34,351 bases of DNA, taken from Bacillota bacterium (GTDB lineage: Bacteria; Bacillota; Clostridia; Lachnospirales; Lachnospiraceae). The notes under the pieces are model-generated. The model was not told where the DNA came from, made no database searches, and saw only the letters and a program-made list of their open reading frames with translations. Position numbers and translations under genes: made by a program. Location of the stretch: NCBI GenBank assembly GCA_023416695.1, contig JAEZGY010000068.1, positions 1 to 34,351 of the forward strand. The letters are read 5' to 3'. Of this stretch, positions 24,620-33,589 are shown in pieces; the stretch's first letter is position 1; each line of letters starts with the position of its first letter.

Positions 24620-24892
24620 TTATATTCTATGCATCTTGTTAAAGATATCCTCGTGTTGGGCACGAATAATTACTCCTATTTCTTTTCCCAACTCCTTTAA
24701 TTCATCTGCAATGATATCAGATTGTTTCACAGCACCATTGGCATCCACTACCATCATCATATTAAAATATCCATCTACGATAGTCTGAGAAATATCATTA
24801 ATATTTATATTATTATTAGCTAAGTACGTACATACCTTAGCAATGATACCTACTCTATCCTTTCCTACAACCGTAATAATAGTTTTCTTCAT
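24620..24892 (-). CDS. ACT-domain protein (UPF0237)
   Basis: A stand-alone ACT domain of 90 residues. It starts MKKTIITVVGKDRVGIIAKV, the beta-alpha opening of the ACT fold with the ligand-contacting GKDRVGI loop, followed by NININDISQTIVDGYFNMMMVVD. Such domains bind amino acids or other small ligands and usually dimerise; it resembles the N-terminal half of GcvR. The true start is 24892, preceded by GGAGGAG; twelve upstream codons are not supported. It is paired with UPF0210. A TATAAT-like string lies about 30 bases upstream but without a good -35 box, and walJ may read through because no terminator separates them. Confidence 0.92.
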   Translation of the reverse strand: MKKTIITVVGKDRVGIIAKVCTYLANNNININDISQTIVDGYFNMMMVVDANGAVKQSDIIADELKELGKEIGVIIRAQHEDIFNKMHRI

Positions 24893-24966
24893 GCAAATCT
24901 CCTCCAATATCATTTCTTGTCTATACATTATATTAATTTCTTTAACAAAAATACTTTACAATAACC

Positions 24967-25761
24967 CTATACAGCCACAAAGGAGGATGGTTCCTCTCTT
25001 TTTGCAACACTTAGACTACAACATTCAAGAATATTTGACTTAAATTGCTCTAGTTCGTATTTCACTGTTTCATATGCTAGATCTGGGTAATTATTTTCTT
25101 TACTCAAATGACCAAGAATTATATTCTTTAACCCTTCATGGTATATTTGACAGAGAAGCCTTCCAGAATTCTCATTAGAAAGATGTCCTAAATCACCTAA
25201 AATACGTTTTTTTAATACGTAAGGGTAACCTCCTACCTGAAGCATATGCACATCATGATTCGCTTCAATTAACAAAGCATTACATCCTGTTAGCTTACTA
25301 ACAATATAATCGTTATAGCTTCCCAAATCCGTAGCTATGCCAATTTTATTATTGTTATGAACAAAGGTATAGGCTACTGGATTAGATGCATCATGGGATA
25401 TAGAAAATGGATTAACAACAATATCATCTATTACAAATTCCACATCAGGTTCTATTACGTGAAGCAGATTCTCTGGAACATGTCCCACAGTACTTGTATG
25501 CAACATGGCATTAATTGTTTCTGCAGTACCATAAATAGGCACCTTGTATTTTCTTGCTAGAACACCGACCCCTTTGATATGATCGCTGTGTTCATGTGTA
25601 ATCAACAAGCCTCTTAACTTTTCTGGATTAATATCCATTGCAGTAAGACCTTCAATTACTCTTTTACCACTTATTCCGGCGTCCACCAGTAAATTAGTAT
25701 CCTCATTGCCTACATATATGCAATTACCACTGCTCCCACTGGCTATACTATATAAATTCAT
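24967..25761 (-). CDS. Metallo-beta-lactamase-fold hydrolase, WalJ/YycJ type
   Basis: Two-metal hydrolase with the MBL signature T-H56-E-H58-S-D60-H61 (LLITHEHSDHIKG), further ligand SHDASNPVAYTF, and LLIEANHDVHML and LGHLSKENNY later. The length (264 residues) and N-terminus SIASGSSGNCIYV match the YycJ/WalJ family, proposed to act in DNA repair or replication. In bacilli it is encoded with the WalRK two-component system; here walRK is absent and the neighbours are a diguanylate cyclase and an ACT protein. AGAAGGA precedes the ATG; an extended -10 promoter lies at 25797-25805. Confidence 0.9.
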   Translation of the reverse strand: MNLYSIASGSSGNCIYVGNEDTNLLVDAGISGKRVIEGLTAMDINPEKLRGLLITHEHSDHIKGVGVLARKYKVPIYGTAETINAMLHTSTVGHVPENLLHVIEPDVEFVIDDIVVNPFSISHDASNPVAYTFVHNNNKIGIATDLGSYNDYIVSKLTGCNALLIEANHDVHMLQVGGYPYVLKKRILGDLGHLSNENSGRLLCQIYHEGLKNIILGHLSKENNYPDLAYETVKYELEQFKSNILECCSLSVAKREEPSSFVAV

Positions 25762-25796
25762 TTTAATTATCCTTCTATTCCTTTTTTATCTATGAC

Positions 25797-25805
25797 ATTA
25801 TAACA
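25797..25805 (-). promoter_or_regulatory. Extended -10 promoter before the WalJ-like gene
   Basis: TGTTATAAT on the minus strand, about 36 bases before the ATG and after the diguanylate cyclase terminator. The -35 box is weak. Confidence 0.5.
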
Positions 25806-25826
25806 TAACATTTCTGACAGTGCTAT

Positions 25827-25872
25827 AGAAAATATGAAAGAGATCGCTGACGCAATCTCTTTCATATTTTCT
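25827..25872 (-). terminator. Terminator after the diguanylate cyclase gene
   Basis: Perfect 18-bp inverted repeat (arms 25827-25844 and 25855-25872, AGAAAATATGAAAGAGAT and complement), extendable by three pairs into the loop. It begins 17 bases after the stop codon and is followed by TTTTCTAT on the minus strand. Confidence 0.85.
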
Positions 25873-25889
25873 GTATTTCCTTTGATTAC

Positions 25890-27605
25890 TTATTTTCTAT
25901 TGACTAACTTTTGGATATCATCACTATCAATTGTAATGATACCACGGCCACATTGCTTCGAATAATACATCGCCCAATCTGCTCTGCTTAATAACTCCTC
26001 AGGATTTTTACAGGTTTCTGGATAAGAGGTAAGTCCCATACTGACGTCTATTTTCACAGATCCTGAAGCATGTTTTAACTGGGTATTCTTAATTTTCTTG
26101 TGTAGCTCAAGAATAATGTTATAGGATTCTTCCACATTCTTGTTTTTAAATATAATAACAAATTCTTCTCCACCATAACGACCAATAATTCCATCATTTT
26201 CTTTGGCTACTGTCCATCCAATCTTAGCTATGGCTTGTATAGCAACATCACCAAATAAATGACCATAAGAATCATTTATGCTCTTAAAATAATCTATATC
26301 AAACAATACAACAGAAACACTTTGGTTATTACGAACAGCTTCCTTGATGGTTTCTTGAAACATTTTAGTGAGAAATCTACGATTGTAGATGCCTGTTAAT
26401 CCATCACGAACAGCCATACTTTCCATCTTCTTATATAGATTAGCATTATCTAATGCCACTATAAATTGCGACACGATGGTCTCGTAAAAAGTCTTATTAT
26501 CATAGAAATAGTCGTAAGTGGTATGACCTACATATAAAGCTCCAATAATTCTTTGATTTTTTATAAAAGGAATAATCAATAGCGAGCCTATGGAACTATC
26601 TTTTAAAAAGTCATATCGATTCTTAACATGATTGTCTACATAGGTTTTACCATCTCTAATATACTGGTCAAAGCAGTAATTCTCTATATCATTGGATAAA
26701 AGTTGCTTGTAGTTTTCATTTTTATTTGTCCTAATCTTATAAAGCACTTTGCTATTAAAAGTGGCATTTGGATATAGCACAATGGCACAAACATCAACCT
26801 CCATTTTATCAAGAACGGTTTGTGTAATAAGCTGCATAACCTTTTCCAATTCCAATGAAGAGGAAATGTAAGATATTATCTGATTTTGAATCATCATTTC
26901 CGCATTAACACTGTTAATTTTCTGATAAGCAGCCTCAAGTTTTACCTTCTGTACCCCCAATAATTCATTAGCCTTTTTCACCTTTTCTTGATTCTCACTT
27001 AGGGCATCATTGGTTTCTTTTACACTGTTTACCATACGTTGTAATCGCAACATTTCATGAGTATTTTTTTTCAAGTATTCCGTAAACAATCTTGAAATGT
27101 AGATACAAGCTATGGACAAATTGGCAAAAAATAAATAGATAAAAACATAGTGAGACTCTATGTTTTCAAATAAAGCATTGGATACTAATTGTGCAAACGT
27201 CATTGATAAAACCAATGAGATAAAACAAAGACTTCTCTGTAATCCATCGTAGGCATCAAAGATAAAGTAACATTCTACAATCGAAATCAGTAATGCTAAT
27301 ACTCCATATGCAAAATACATAAAGCCATCATCTATAGAGCAACACATGATAACTATAGAGGTTATAATCTGTAAATATCTAAGTACCGCAAAACATATGA
27401 GCGTTATATCCTCTCGAAAATGACTTAATCTATCAATCAAAACATCTAATAGAACAAAAGGCACAACTATATACAGTGGCGTAACAGAGACATCGTCAAT
27501 ATCCACTATCAATCGAAATGTCACAATCCCAATTGCAAATAACAACCAAATGAAATTAAGAGAAGCAAACTTTTTTTGTAACTCTAATCGCATTTCCAGT
27601 GCCAT
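25890..27605 (-). CDS. Membrane diguanylate cyclase with GAF domain
   Basis: Predicted to make cyclic di-GMP from GTP. The 571 residues contain about six hydrophobic helices (14-172), a coiled coil (about 176-242), a GAF sensory domain (about 246-390) and a C-terminal GGDEF domain (398-560). The active-site motif is GGEEF (478-482), with metal and substrate residues D436 (LFDIDYFKSIND) and D453, so it should be active. The inhibitory RxxD I-site is absent: the equivalent positions upstream of GGEEF read E and G, so product feedback by that route is not expected. It starts two bases after the FtsA-like gene with its ribosome site GGAGGGAG inside that gene's end, implying coupled expression. 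Confidence 0.93.
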   Translation of the reverse strand: MALEMRLELQKKFASLNFIWLLFAIGIVTFRLIVDIDDVSVTPLYIVVPFVLLDVLIDRLSHFREDITLICFAVLRYLQIITSIVIMCCSIDDGFMYFAYGVLALLISIVECYFIFDAYDGLQRSLCFISLVLSMTFAQLVSNALFENIESHYVFIYLFFANLSIACIYISRLFTEYLKKNTHEMLRLQRMVNSVKETNDALSENQEKVKKANELLGVQKVKLEAAYQKINSVNAEMMIQNQIISYISSSLELEKVMQLITQTVLDKMEVDVCAIVLYPNATFNSKVLYKIRTNKNENYKQLLSNDIENYCFDQYIRDGKTYVDNHVKNRYDFLKDSSIGSLLIIPFIKNQRIIGALYVGHTTYDYFYDNKTFYETIVSQFIVALDNANLYKKMESMAVRDGLTGIYNRRFLTKMFQETIKEAVRNNQSVSVVLFDIDYFKSINDSYGHLFGDVAIQAIAKIGWTVAKENDGIIGRYGGEEFVIIFKNKNVEESYNIILELHKKIKNTQLKHASGSVKIDVSMGLTSYPETCKNPEELLSRADWAMYYSKQCGRGIITIDSDDIQKLVNRK

Positions 27606-27607
27606 TA

Positions 27608-29620
27608 TTACTCCCTCCAGAATAATTGTACTTGATCTCCTTTAGTAAGTGCGGTAGTAAAATCAGCAGGTTCATTATTCACCATGATGACTAATTTTTT
27701 CTTAGTAGCCAAAGAAGTATCAAATGGATAAACCTCTAAAATGTCCACTAGTACATATCTATCTTTTTCTGTTAGTTCAACTTTGGTACCGTTTATTTCC
27801 ACCCAAAAGTTACTCTCATCCTCTACAGATTCTTCATTATCCAAGATACTACTAGGGATAACATGTGGATCTTCTGGTATCGTGACCACATAATGTTCAT
27901 ATAGCTTATCCTCGTATCGACCTTCTACACCATTTACTTCTATATTTATCTGATAACTAATGTCCATATAATCTAGTAGCCAGTCCAAGGTATAATAGTT
28001 TAATACACTTATCTTGTCTTGTTGATTAATTTGATAATTGTAATCCACAAGCTTTTTGTTGACCTCTACCCGACGAGGACAAAGAATTTCTATACCGTTT
28101 ACAATTAACACAAGTGGTTGTTTTACCTCTTCCAAATCTCCAACTAACTGACTTGCATCTTCGCCCGGTTGAGAAAGTGTAATTTCTATTACATCATGAA
28201 GACTTATTGGTGTTGACATATTGGCTTCTTTTTTATTCACATAAATACTGGATCCCTCTCCAGGAAGCCCTCGAACAATTTTCTGCTTACCATTTAACTG
28301 ATACTCTAGAGCATTACCCCTCTTTGGAAATAAATCCAAAGTTGAAATCCCATAGGCTGCAGTAGCATCAAGAACTGTTAAATGTCCATTGTCATAAAGC
28401 TTTATTATTTCACCGTTTACTGTAACAAAAACGAAATTATTACGTTTCTCATAATAGTTTAGACAGATTCCAATAGGTGTGACTATGAGAGAATCCTTTT
28501 TAAGACTGGTATTAATAAAATCAACCTTTCCCAGTACTTCTTGTCCACGTAAGGCAACTCTGTCCTTGGCAAGTCCGAGATATTCTCCTAAAGAATCTAT
28601 AAATGCTGGTAGTTTACCACCGCCCCCTACAACAAATACTGCACTAACGGCTGTCCCACCATTAAGTTCAATGATTTTATCCGCTATTTTCTTTGTTATT
28701 AAGCGAATAATATCATCCACCTCACTTATCACCTCTGAAACCATTAATTTATGAGAGATTCCCATAATATCCTTATAGGATACCGATTTCTTTCTTAAGC
28801 AAGCTTGTTTTATCTTCTCAGCACAGTTAAAATCTACTAAATATTTCTTTGCTATGTACTCCGTAATCTCATCACCCGCAAAAGGTATCATACCAAAAGC
28901 AATAATACTTCCGTCTCTAGTAATCGAAATATCACTGGTACCGGCTCCTACATCTACTAAAGCAAGGTTAAGTAAACGAATTTGCTCTGGTATAGCAACC
29001 TCCATTGCAGCAATTGGCTCTAAAGTAAGATTAGCAACTGTCAATCCTGCATTCTCTACACTTGTGTATAAGCCATCAATAACTTCCTCAGGAAGGAAGG
29101 TAGCAAGCACCTCTGCCCCAATTTTACTTCCCTTGTGACCTTCCAAAGATAGCATAATATAATCATTGATGGTATAGTTGACTACGGAATATCCTACACA
29201 GTAATACTTAAAATTATCATTTTGCTCCTGTCTTTTCAACTGCTCATAGGCTTGCTCTATGGCAAGCATTTCTAAAGAATGAATATATTCCTTGGTTATA
29301 ACAGTTTCTGTCTCAAATGTATAGTCTACAGCTGTAGTAACTGTCTTCAACACTCGACCCGCCGCTGCTATACAAACATCCTTTAAGACAATATCAAGCT
29401 GGCTTTCTAATTCTTTTTTGACCTCACGAATTGTATTGCTTACCGCAGTAATATCATGAATCTGTCCATCAAGCATGGCTCTTGTCTCATGCTCTTTCGC
29501 GATTTGTCCCATAACTTGAAACCTATTCACGTTATTTTTATAACCTACTGTACCTACGATACTTCTAGTACCGATATCCAACCCAAACACATACTGATTC
29601 GGATTCTTCGTTACTTCCAT
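27608..29620 (-). CDS. FtsA/PilM-like actin-fold ATPase with long C-terminal extension
   Basis: Actin-superfamily protein related to cell-division FtsA. Nucleotide motifs are visible: phosphate 1 near 13-24 (GLDIGTRSIVGT), phosphate 2 near 220-234 (ALVDVGAGTSDISIT), and adenosine motif near 328-340 (VFVVGGGGKLPAF); EVLATFLPEEVIDGLYTSVE is part of the FtsA-like 1C/2 region. FtsA is usually near 420 residues; this one is 670. Residues about 393-670 form an extension with recurring strand-turn units (VNGEIIKLYD, LNGKQKIVRG, VNGIEILCPR, VNGVEGRYED, INGTKVELTE). The FtsA C-terminal membrane helix is not seen; the protein ends in QVQLFWRE. It may be a second, divergent FtsA-type protein and its partner is unknown. 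GGGGGC lies before the ATG. Confidence 0.86.
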   Translation of the reverse strand: MEVTKNPNQYVFGLDIGTRSIVGTVGYKNNVNRFQVMGQIAKEHETRAMLDGQIHDITAVSNTIREVKKELESQLDIVLKDVCIAAAGRVLKTVTTAVDYTFETETVITKEYIHSLEMLAIEQAYEQLKRQEQNDNFKYYCVGYSVVNYTINDYIMLSLEGHKGSKIGAEVLATFLPEEVIDGLYTSVENAGLTVANLTLEPIAAMEVAIPEQIRLLNLALVDVGAGTSDISITRDGSIIAFGMIPFAGDEITEYIAKKYLVDFNCAEKIKQACLRKKSVSYKDIMGISHKLMVSEVISEVDDIIRLITKKIADKIIELNGGTAVSAVFVVGGGGKLPAFIDSLGEYLGLAKDRVALRGQEVLGKVDFINTSLKKDSLIVTPIGICLNYYEKRNNFVFVTVNGEIIKLYDNGHLTVLDATAAYGISTLDLFPKRGNALEYQLNGKQKIVRGLPGEGSSIYVNKKEANMSTPISLHDVIEITLSQPGEDASQLVGDLEEVKQPLVLIVNGIEILCPRRVEVNKKLVDYNYQINQQDKISVLNYYTLDWLLDYMDISYQINIEVNGVEGRYEDKLYEHYVVTIPEDPHVIPSSILDNEESVEDESNFWVEINGTKVELTEKDRYVLVDILEVYPFDTSLATKKKLVIMVNNEPADFTTALTKGDQVQLFWRE

Positions 29621-29668
29621 ACAAAGCCCCCATGTTCCGTAATAAAAACTAAAGTAATTATACTTTAA

Positions 29669-29677
29669 ATTATACCA
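29669..29677 (-). promoter_or_regulatory. Extended -10 promoter before the FtsA-like gene
   Basis: TGGTATAAT on the minus strand, in the 63-base gap after coaE, about 50 bases before the ATG. A second TATAAT is located slightly downstream. Neither has a good -35 box, so confidence is moderate. Confidence 0.45.
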
Positions 29678-29683
29678 TAGTAG

Positions 29684-30277
29684 TTACAAACACTCTAGCA
29701 TATTTTGTAATTGTTTATCGATATTGTTCATATCTCCATTGTTTTCTATGATATGTGTAGTATACTTACAAAAGTCCTTATTTGTCATCTGATTTTCAAG
29801 TATTGAGTCGATTTTCTCATCTGTATAACCACGACTCTCCTTTAATCGATTTCTTCTAATTTGCTCGTCAGCAATTACAACTAATACCTCATCACAGAAT
29901 CTATGGTAATTCACTTGAAATAATAAAGCCGTTTCTACAACGATATACTGATACTGATTTAACTTCCTAAGTCTCTCAATTTCCTCTAGAATAAATTGTT
30001 CCACATAAGGATGGGTTAAGGAATTAAGTAGTTCCAGTTTTTCACTATTATGAAATACTTCTTTCGCCAACTTCTTACGATCTATCTTCATTTTATCATC
30101 TAAAACCTTTTCACCAAACGCATCCACTACTAAAGCATAACTTACCTGCCCTGGTTCCATAAGGTCCTTTGCTACTTCGTCACTAAAAATTACATAAGCG
30201 TTGTAGTTTTCCTGTAACAGATTTGCTACAGTTGTCTTACCACTTCCTACGCCTCCAGTTAATCCTATTACCTTCAT
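29684..30277 (-). CDS. coaE: Dephospho-CoA kinase
   Basis: Last step of coenzyme A synthesis: ATP-dependent phosphorylation of the 3'-hydroxyl of dephospho-CoA. The 197 residues match the family. The P-loop is at the N-terminus (GLTGGVGSGKTTVANLL, K14), followed by the acceptor domain (FSDEVAKDLMEPGQ, LTHPYVEQFILEEI, VVETALLFQVNYHRFCDEVLVV) and the arginine-rich lid RRNRLKESRGYTDEKIDSI. AGGTGAGAAG precedes the ATG. It lies after the polA terminator; the polA-coaE neighbourhood is common in Firmicutes. No good promoter was found in the 58 bases upstream. Confidence 0.96.
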   Translation of the reverse strand: MKVIGLTGGVGSGKTTVANLLQENYNAYVIFSDEVAKDLMEPGQVSYALVVDAFGEKVLDDKMKIDRKKLAKEVFHNSEKLELLNSLTHPYVEQFILEEIERLRKLNQYQYIVVETALLFQVNYHRFCDEVLVVIADEQIRRNRLKESRGYTDEKIDSILENQMTNKDFCKYTTHIIENNGDMNNIDKQLQNMLECL

Positions 30278-30335
30278 CTTCTCACCTAGTTTATTCCGTC
30301 TATTAAGACAAATTTCTCATTTTCTTTTATAAAAT

Positions 30336-30367
30336 AATAAGGAATCCTACATAGGGGATTCCTTATT
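30336..30367 (-). terminator. Terminator after polA
   Basis: Perfect 12-bp inverted repeat (AATAAGGAATCC and GGATTCCTTATT, arms 30336-30347 and 30356-30367) with an 8-base loop, followed by ATTTTAT on the minus strand. It lies a few bases after the polA stop. Confidence 0.87.
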
Positions 30368-30372
30368 TTCAA

Positions 30373-33015
30373 TTATTTTGCTTCATACCAGTTGTTACCC
30401 TGGTTCACCTCAACAACAAGTGGTACTAATAAGTCTGCGACCTGTTGCATCTTTGTCTGCATGATTTCTTTTACTTCTTCTATCTCAGACTTATGAGCTT
30501 CTACGAGAAGTTCATCATGAATCTGAAGTAGAAGTCTAGAACGAAGCCCTCTCTGTTTTAGTTCCAAGTTTACACAAATCATCGCTAGCTTTATTATATC
30601 TGCAGCTGTACCCTGAATTGGAGAGTTCATAGCCACTCTCTCTCCAAAGCTTCTTTGCATAAAGTTACTAGAAGAGAGCTCTGGAATTGGACGTTTTCTT
30701 CCATATATTGTTTTGGAATAGCCTTCTTTTTTTGCAAATTCTACAATATCAGTTAAGAATTGCTTTACTGCAGGGTAAGTTGCAAAATAACTAGCAATGT
30801 ATTGGTCTGCTTCCTTCTTTGTAATACCCAAATCCTGGCCAAGACTAAAGCCACCGATACCATAGATGATACCAAAATTGACTGCTTTGGCATTTCTTCT
30901 TTGCTGGCTTGTAACCTCATTAAGTGGAGTGTTAAATACCTGACTGGCAGTAATACGATGAATGTCTTCATCCACTTGGTAAGCCTTTATCAGTCTCTCA
31001 TCCCCTGACATATGAGCAAGAACTCTTAACTCAATCTGAGAATAGTCGGCATCTAAAAAGACATATCCTTCTTCCGGTATAAATACCTTACGTATCTGTC
31101 TTCCAAGTTCCATACGAATCGGTATATTTTGTAGGTTTGGTTCTGTACTACTAATTCTTCCTGTGGCAGTAATGGTTTGATTAAACTTACCATGTATTCT
31201 GCCATCTTCTCTTATATAAACTGCCAATCCATCCGCATAGGTGGATTTTAATTTTGTGAGCTGACGATATTCCAAGATATCTGCAACTACTGGATAATCA
31301 TCTTTTAATTTATCTAAAATATCTGCATTGGTAGAGTACCCAGTCTTTGTTTTCTTTCCAAATGGAAGCTGCATTTTCTCGAACAAGATTACTCCAAGTT
31401 GTTTTGGAGAATTAATATTAAATTCTTCGCCAACCGCATTATAAATCTGCTTTTCTAGCTCTGCAATGCGAATCACCAAATGGTCGCCATACTCTTTTAG
31501 TGCTTCCTTGTTTACCCCAATCCCTCTGACTTCCATGTCATACAAGGTGTAAACCAATGGCATCTCTATGGTAGTAAACAAAGTAAGCATTTCTTCCTGC
31601 TCTAGACGAGTCCTTAAAACCTCATAGGCCTTCATAGCAACATAGCTCTGGTAACAGCTCCATTTTGTAAAGGTCTCTAAAGAGTCCTCCATCGTCTTGC
31701 TTATGCTTGTCTTCCCAAATAGCTCCTCACGGCTTGAGACTGTCATTCCAAGATAATCTCTAGCCACGTCATCATAGTGATAGGTATCCTTTAGTGGATT
31801 TAGTAAATAAGCTGCAATGGCACAGTCAAAGAGATTGCTTTTCTCGTCTGCCTTCATATAGGTTAGCTGTCTTTTTAGCCCAATGACTGACAATAGCTTG
31901 TTTTGTCCAATAAGGTGGTTAACCTTATCAAGCAAATATTCTTTTGTAATAAATCCCTCTGGAACAATCACTGCAACAGTAGTATCATCCATTGCAATAG
32001 AAACGCCATAGAAATGTCCTTGCTCCTCTATCAATTGACAACCAACAACACCTTTACAACCCTCAACCTTAGCAAAATAGTTCTCTGCTTCATTAAAATC
32101 AGTAATACAAGCAAAATGTTCTTCTATGTCATTACTTACCTGTGCGGTTTCAGAGAATCTAGCTAACATATTTTTAAACTCTAGCCGTTTCAAAATGCGG
32201 AAGGCTTCTTCATTATACATATCAGTAAAAGTAGCCTCTTCAATATTATAGTCTAACTCACAATCTGTCTTAATGGTTGCAAGGGTTTTACTTAACTGCG
32301 CTAACTCATAATTGTCCCTAAGGTTTTCCTTTGCTTTTTTAGGAAGAACCTCCTCGATATGGGCATGGGCGTTTTCAATGGTCTCAAATTCTTTTAGGAT
32401 TTTAGTTGCAGTCTTCTCTCCGATTCCAGGAACCCCGGGAATATTATCCGATGCATCTCCCATTAACCCTTTTAAATCAATGATTTGAGCAGGAGTAACT
32501 CCGTATTTATCAATAACATCTTGTGTATGATAATCCTCAATCTCGGTTCCTGTACGCTTTGTTTTAGGAATCCTAATCTTGATTTGCTCAGATGCTAACT
32601 GTAATAAATCACGATCACCAGAAACCAGACTTACTTCATAGCCCTTTGCTTCTCCTGTTTTAGCAAGGGTACCAAGAATATCATCTGCCTCAAATCCTGG
32701 TCTTTCAATAATCTTAATATTCATAGCTCTTAAGACATCCTTCATTACAGGGATCTGTTGTCTTAACTCATCTGGCATAGCCTTTCTAGTGCCTTTATAT
32801 TCCTTATACATCTCATGTCGAAAGGTCGGAGAACTAACATCAAACGCTACTGTTAAATAATCCGCTTTTTCTTCCTCCATGATCTTAAACATTATATTTA
32901 AAAACCCATAAATTGCATTGGTGTGCAAGCCTTCTGAATTGGACAGATCCGGGATACCATAAAAGGCCCTATTTAATATACTATGTCCATCAATTAAGAG
33001 AAGTTTCTTACTCAT
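30373..33015 (-). CDS. polA: DNA polymerase I
   Basis: Gap-filling polymerase with 5'-3' exonuclease, for Okazaki fragment maturation and repair. The 880 residues show the 5' nuclease domain (1-290; SGDRDLLQLAS, GLMGDASDNIPGVPGIGEKTA), a middle domain at the 3'-5' exonuclease position (about 300-470), and the polymerase domain with motif A DADYSQIELRVLAH (catalytic D657), motif B RRNAKAVNFGIIYG and motif C QIHDELLVEA (D834). The 3'-5' exonuclease catalytic acids are missing: the first exo motif position reads VVGCQLIEEQG, so there is probably no proofreading, as in other Firmicutes Pol I. The discriminating residue in motif B is Phe (F714). The ribosome site AAGGAGG is about ten bases from the ATG. 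Confidence 0.97.
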   Translation of the reverse strand: MSKKLLLIDGHSILNRAFYGIPDLSNSEGLHTNAIYGFLNIMFKIMEEEKADYLTVAFDVSSPTFRHEMYKEYKGTRKAMPDELRQQIPVMKDVLRAMNIKIIERPGFEADDILGTLAKTGEAKGYEVSLVSGDRDLLQLASEQIKIRIPKTKRTGTEIEDYHTQDVIDKYGVTPAQIIDLKGLMGDASDNIPGVPGIGEKTATKILKEFETIENAHAHIEEVLPKKAKENLRDNYELAQLSKTLATIKTDCELDYNIEEATFTDMYNEEAFRILKRLEFKNMLARFSETAQVSNDIEEHFACITDFNEAENYFAKVEGCKGVVGCQLIEEQGHFYGVSIAMDDTTVAVIVPEGFITKEYLLDKVNHLIGQNKLLSVIGLKRQLTYMKADEKSNLFDCAIAAYLLNPLKDTYHYDDVARDYLGMTVSSREELFGKTSISKTMEDSLETFTKWSCYQSYVAMKAYEVLRTRLEQEEMLTLFTTIEMPLVYTLYDMEVRGIGVNKEALKEYGDHLVIRIAELEKQIYNAVGEEFNINSPKQLGVILFEKMQLPFGKKTKTGYSTNADILDKLKDDYPVVADILEYRQLTKLKSTYADGLAVYIREDGRIHGKFNQTITATGRISSTEPNLQNIPIRMELGRQIRKVFIPEEGYVFLDADYSQIELRVLAHMSGDERLIKAYQVDEDIHRITASQVFNTPLNEVTSQQRRNAKAVNFGIIYGIGGFSLGQDLGITKKEADQYIASYFATYPAVKQFLTDIVEFAKKEGYSKTIYGRKRPIPELSSSNFMQRSFGERVAMNSPIQGTAADIIKLAMICVNLELKQRGLRSRLLLQIHDELLVEAHKSEIEEVKEIMQTKMQQVADLLVPLVVEVNQGNNWYEAK

Positions 33016-33070
33016 ATATGTTTGTTCCTCCTTATATCTAAATACACTATTGTTTCTACTTGCCCTAACG

Positions 33071-33577
33071 CTACCTATCCATTAGTGTACTAATGTCAAT
33101 ATTAGTATGGGACAAGGTTTCATAATCAATCCCATAATTTAATTCTAAATACTCATCTAGAATAGTCTTACGATTATCAAAAAAATAAGTAGGTAAGTTA
33201 AACTCGCTTTCACCCTCACTTCGGTAAATCAATTTATCTTGTACTTCCTCTAGATTAATACTTAATGTACTAACAATCATTACAATAAAAAGCAACAGTA
33301 CAAAAGATACTCTTCTAAATATATGCAGATTGCGAAAATGTCTTATTTTCTCTTCATTACTCTGTAGAGTATTCAAAAACTCCTCATGATAGTTTACTGC
33401 TATATTTGCGTCCTCGTCCAAACGACGGAAACCTTGAAAAACGATATAATATACCTCTAACTCCTCCATGCAATCAGGACACTGCTCCACATGCAGTAGA
33501 AAATCTTCTAATCTATTCACATCTAGCTCATTATGAATGTATTTATTAATCATAGCCTGCGCTTCATGGCAATTCAT
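33071..33577 (-). CDS. Membrane zinc-finger protein, anti-sigma-like (zf-HC2)
   Basis: Resembles a single-pass anti-sigma factor. Of 168 residues, C3 (MNCHEAQAMINKYIHNEL) and the H29-x3-C33-x2-C36 pattern (LHVEQCPDCMEELE) form the ZAS-type zinc site. The cytoplasmic part is followed by one membrane helix (about 90-107, SFVLLLFIVMIVSTL) and an extracytoplasmic tail of about 60 residues. No sigma factor gene is adjacent, whereas anti-sigma genes are normally paired with one. It lies 55 bases upstream of polA with no terminator between. I start at 33577, preceded by AAGGAGG; ten upstream codons cover the promoter. Confidence 0.86.
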   Translation of the reverse strand: MNCHEAQAMINKYIHNELDVNRLEDFLLHVEQCPDCMEELEVYYIVFQGFRRLDEDANIAVNYHEEFLNTLQSNEEKIRHFRNLHIFRRVSFVLLLFIVMIVSTLSINLEEVQDKLIYRSEGESEFNLPTYFFDNRKTILDEYLELNYGIDYETLSHTNIDISTLMDR

Positions 33578-33589
33578 AGAACGACCTCC

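Noticed and set aside
28854..29138. 94-codon plus-strand frame opposite the FtsA-like gene
   Set aside because: Shadow of the actin-fold coding frame; Ser/Thr/Ala-rich composition typical of reverse-frame artefacts.
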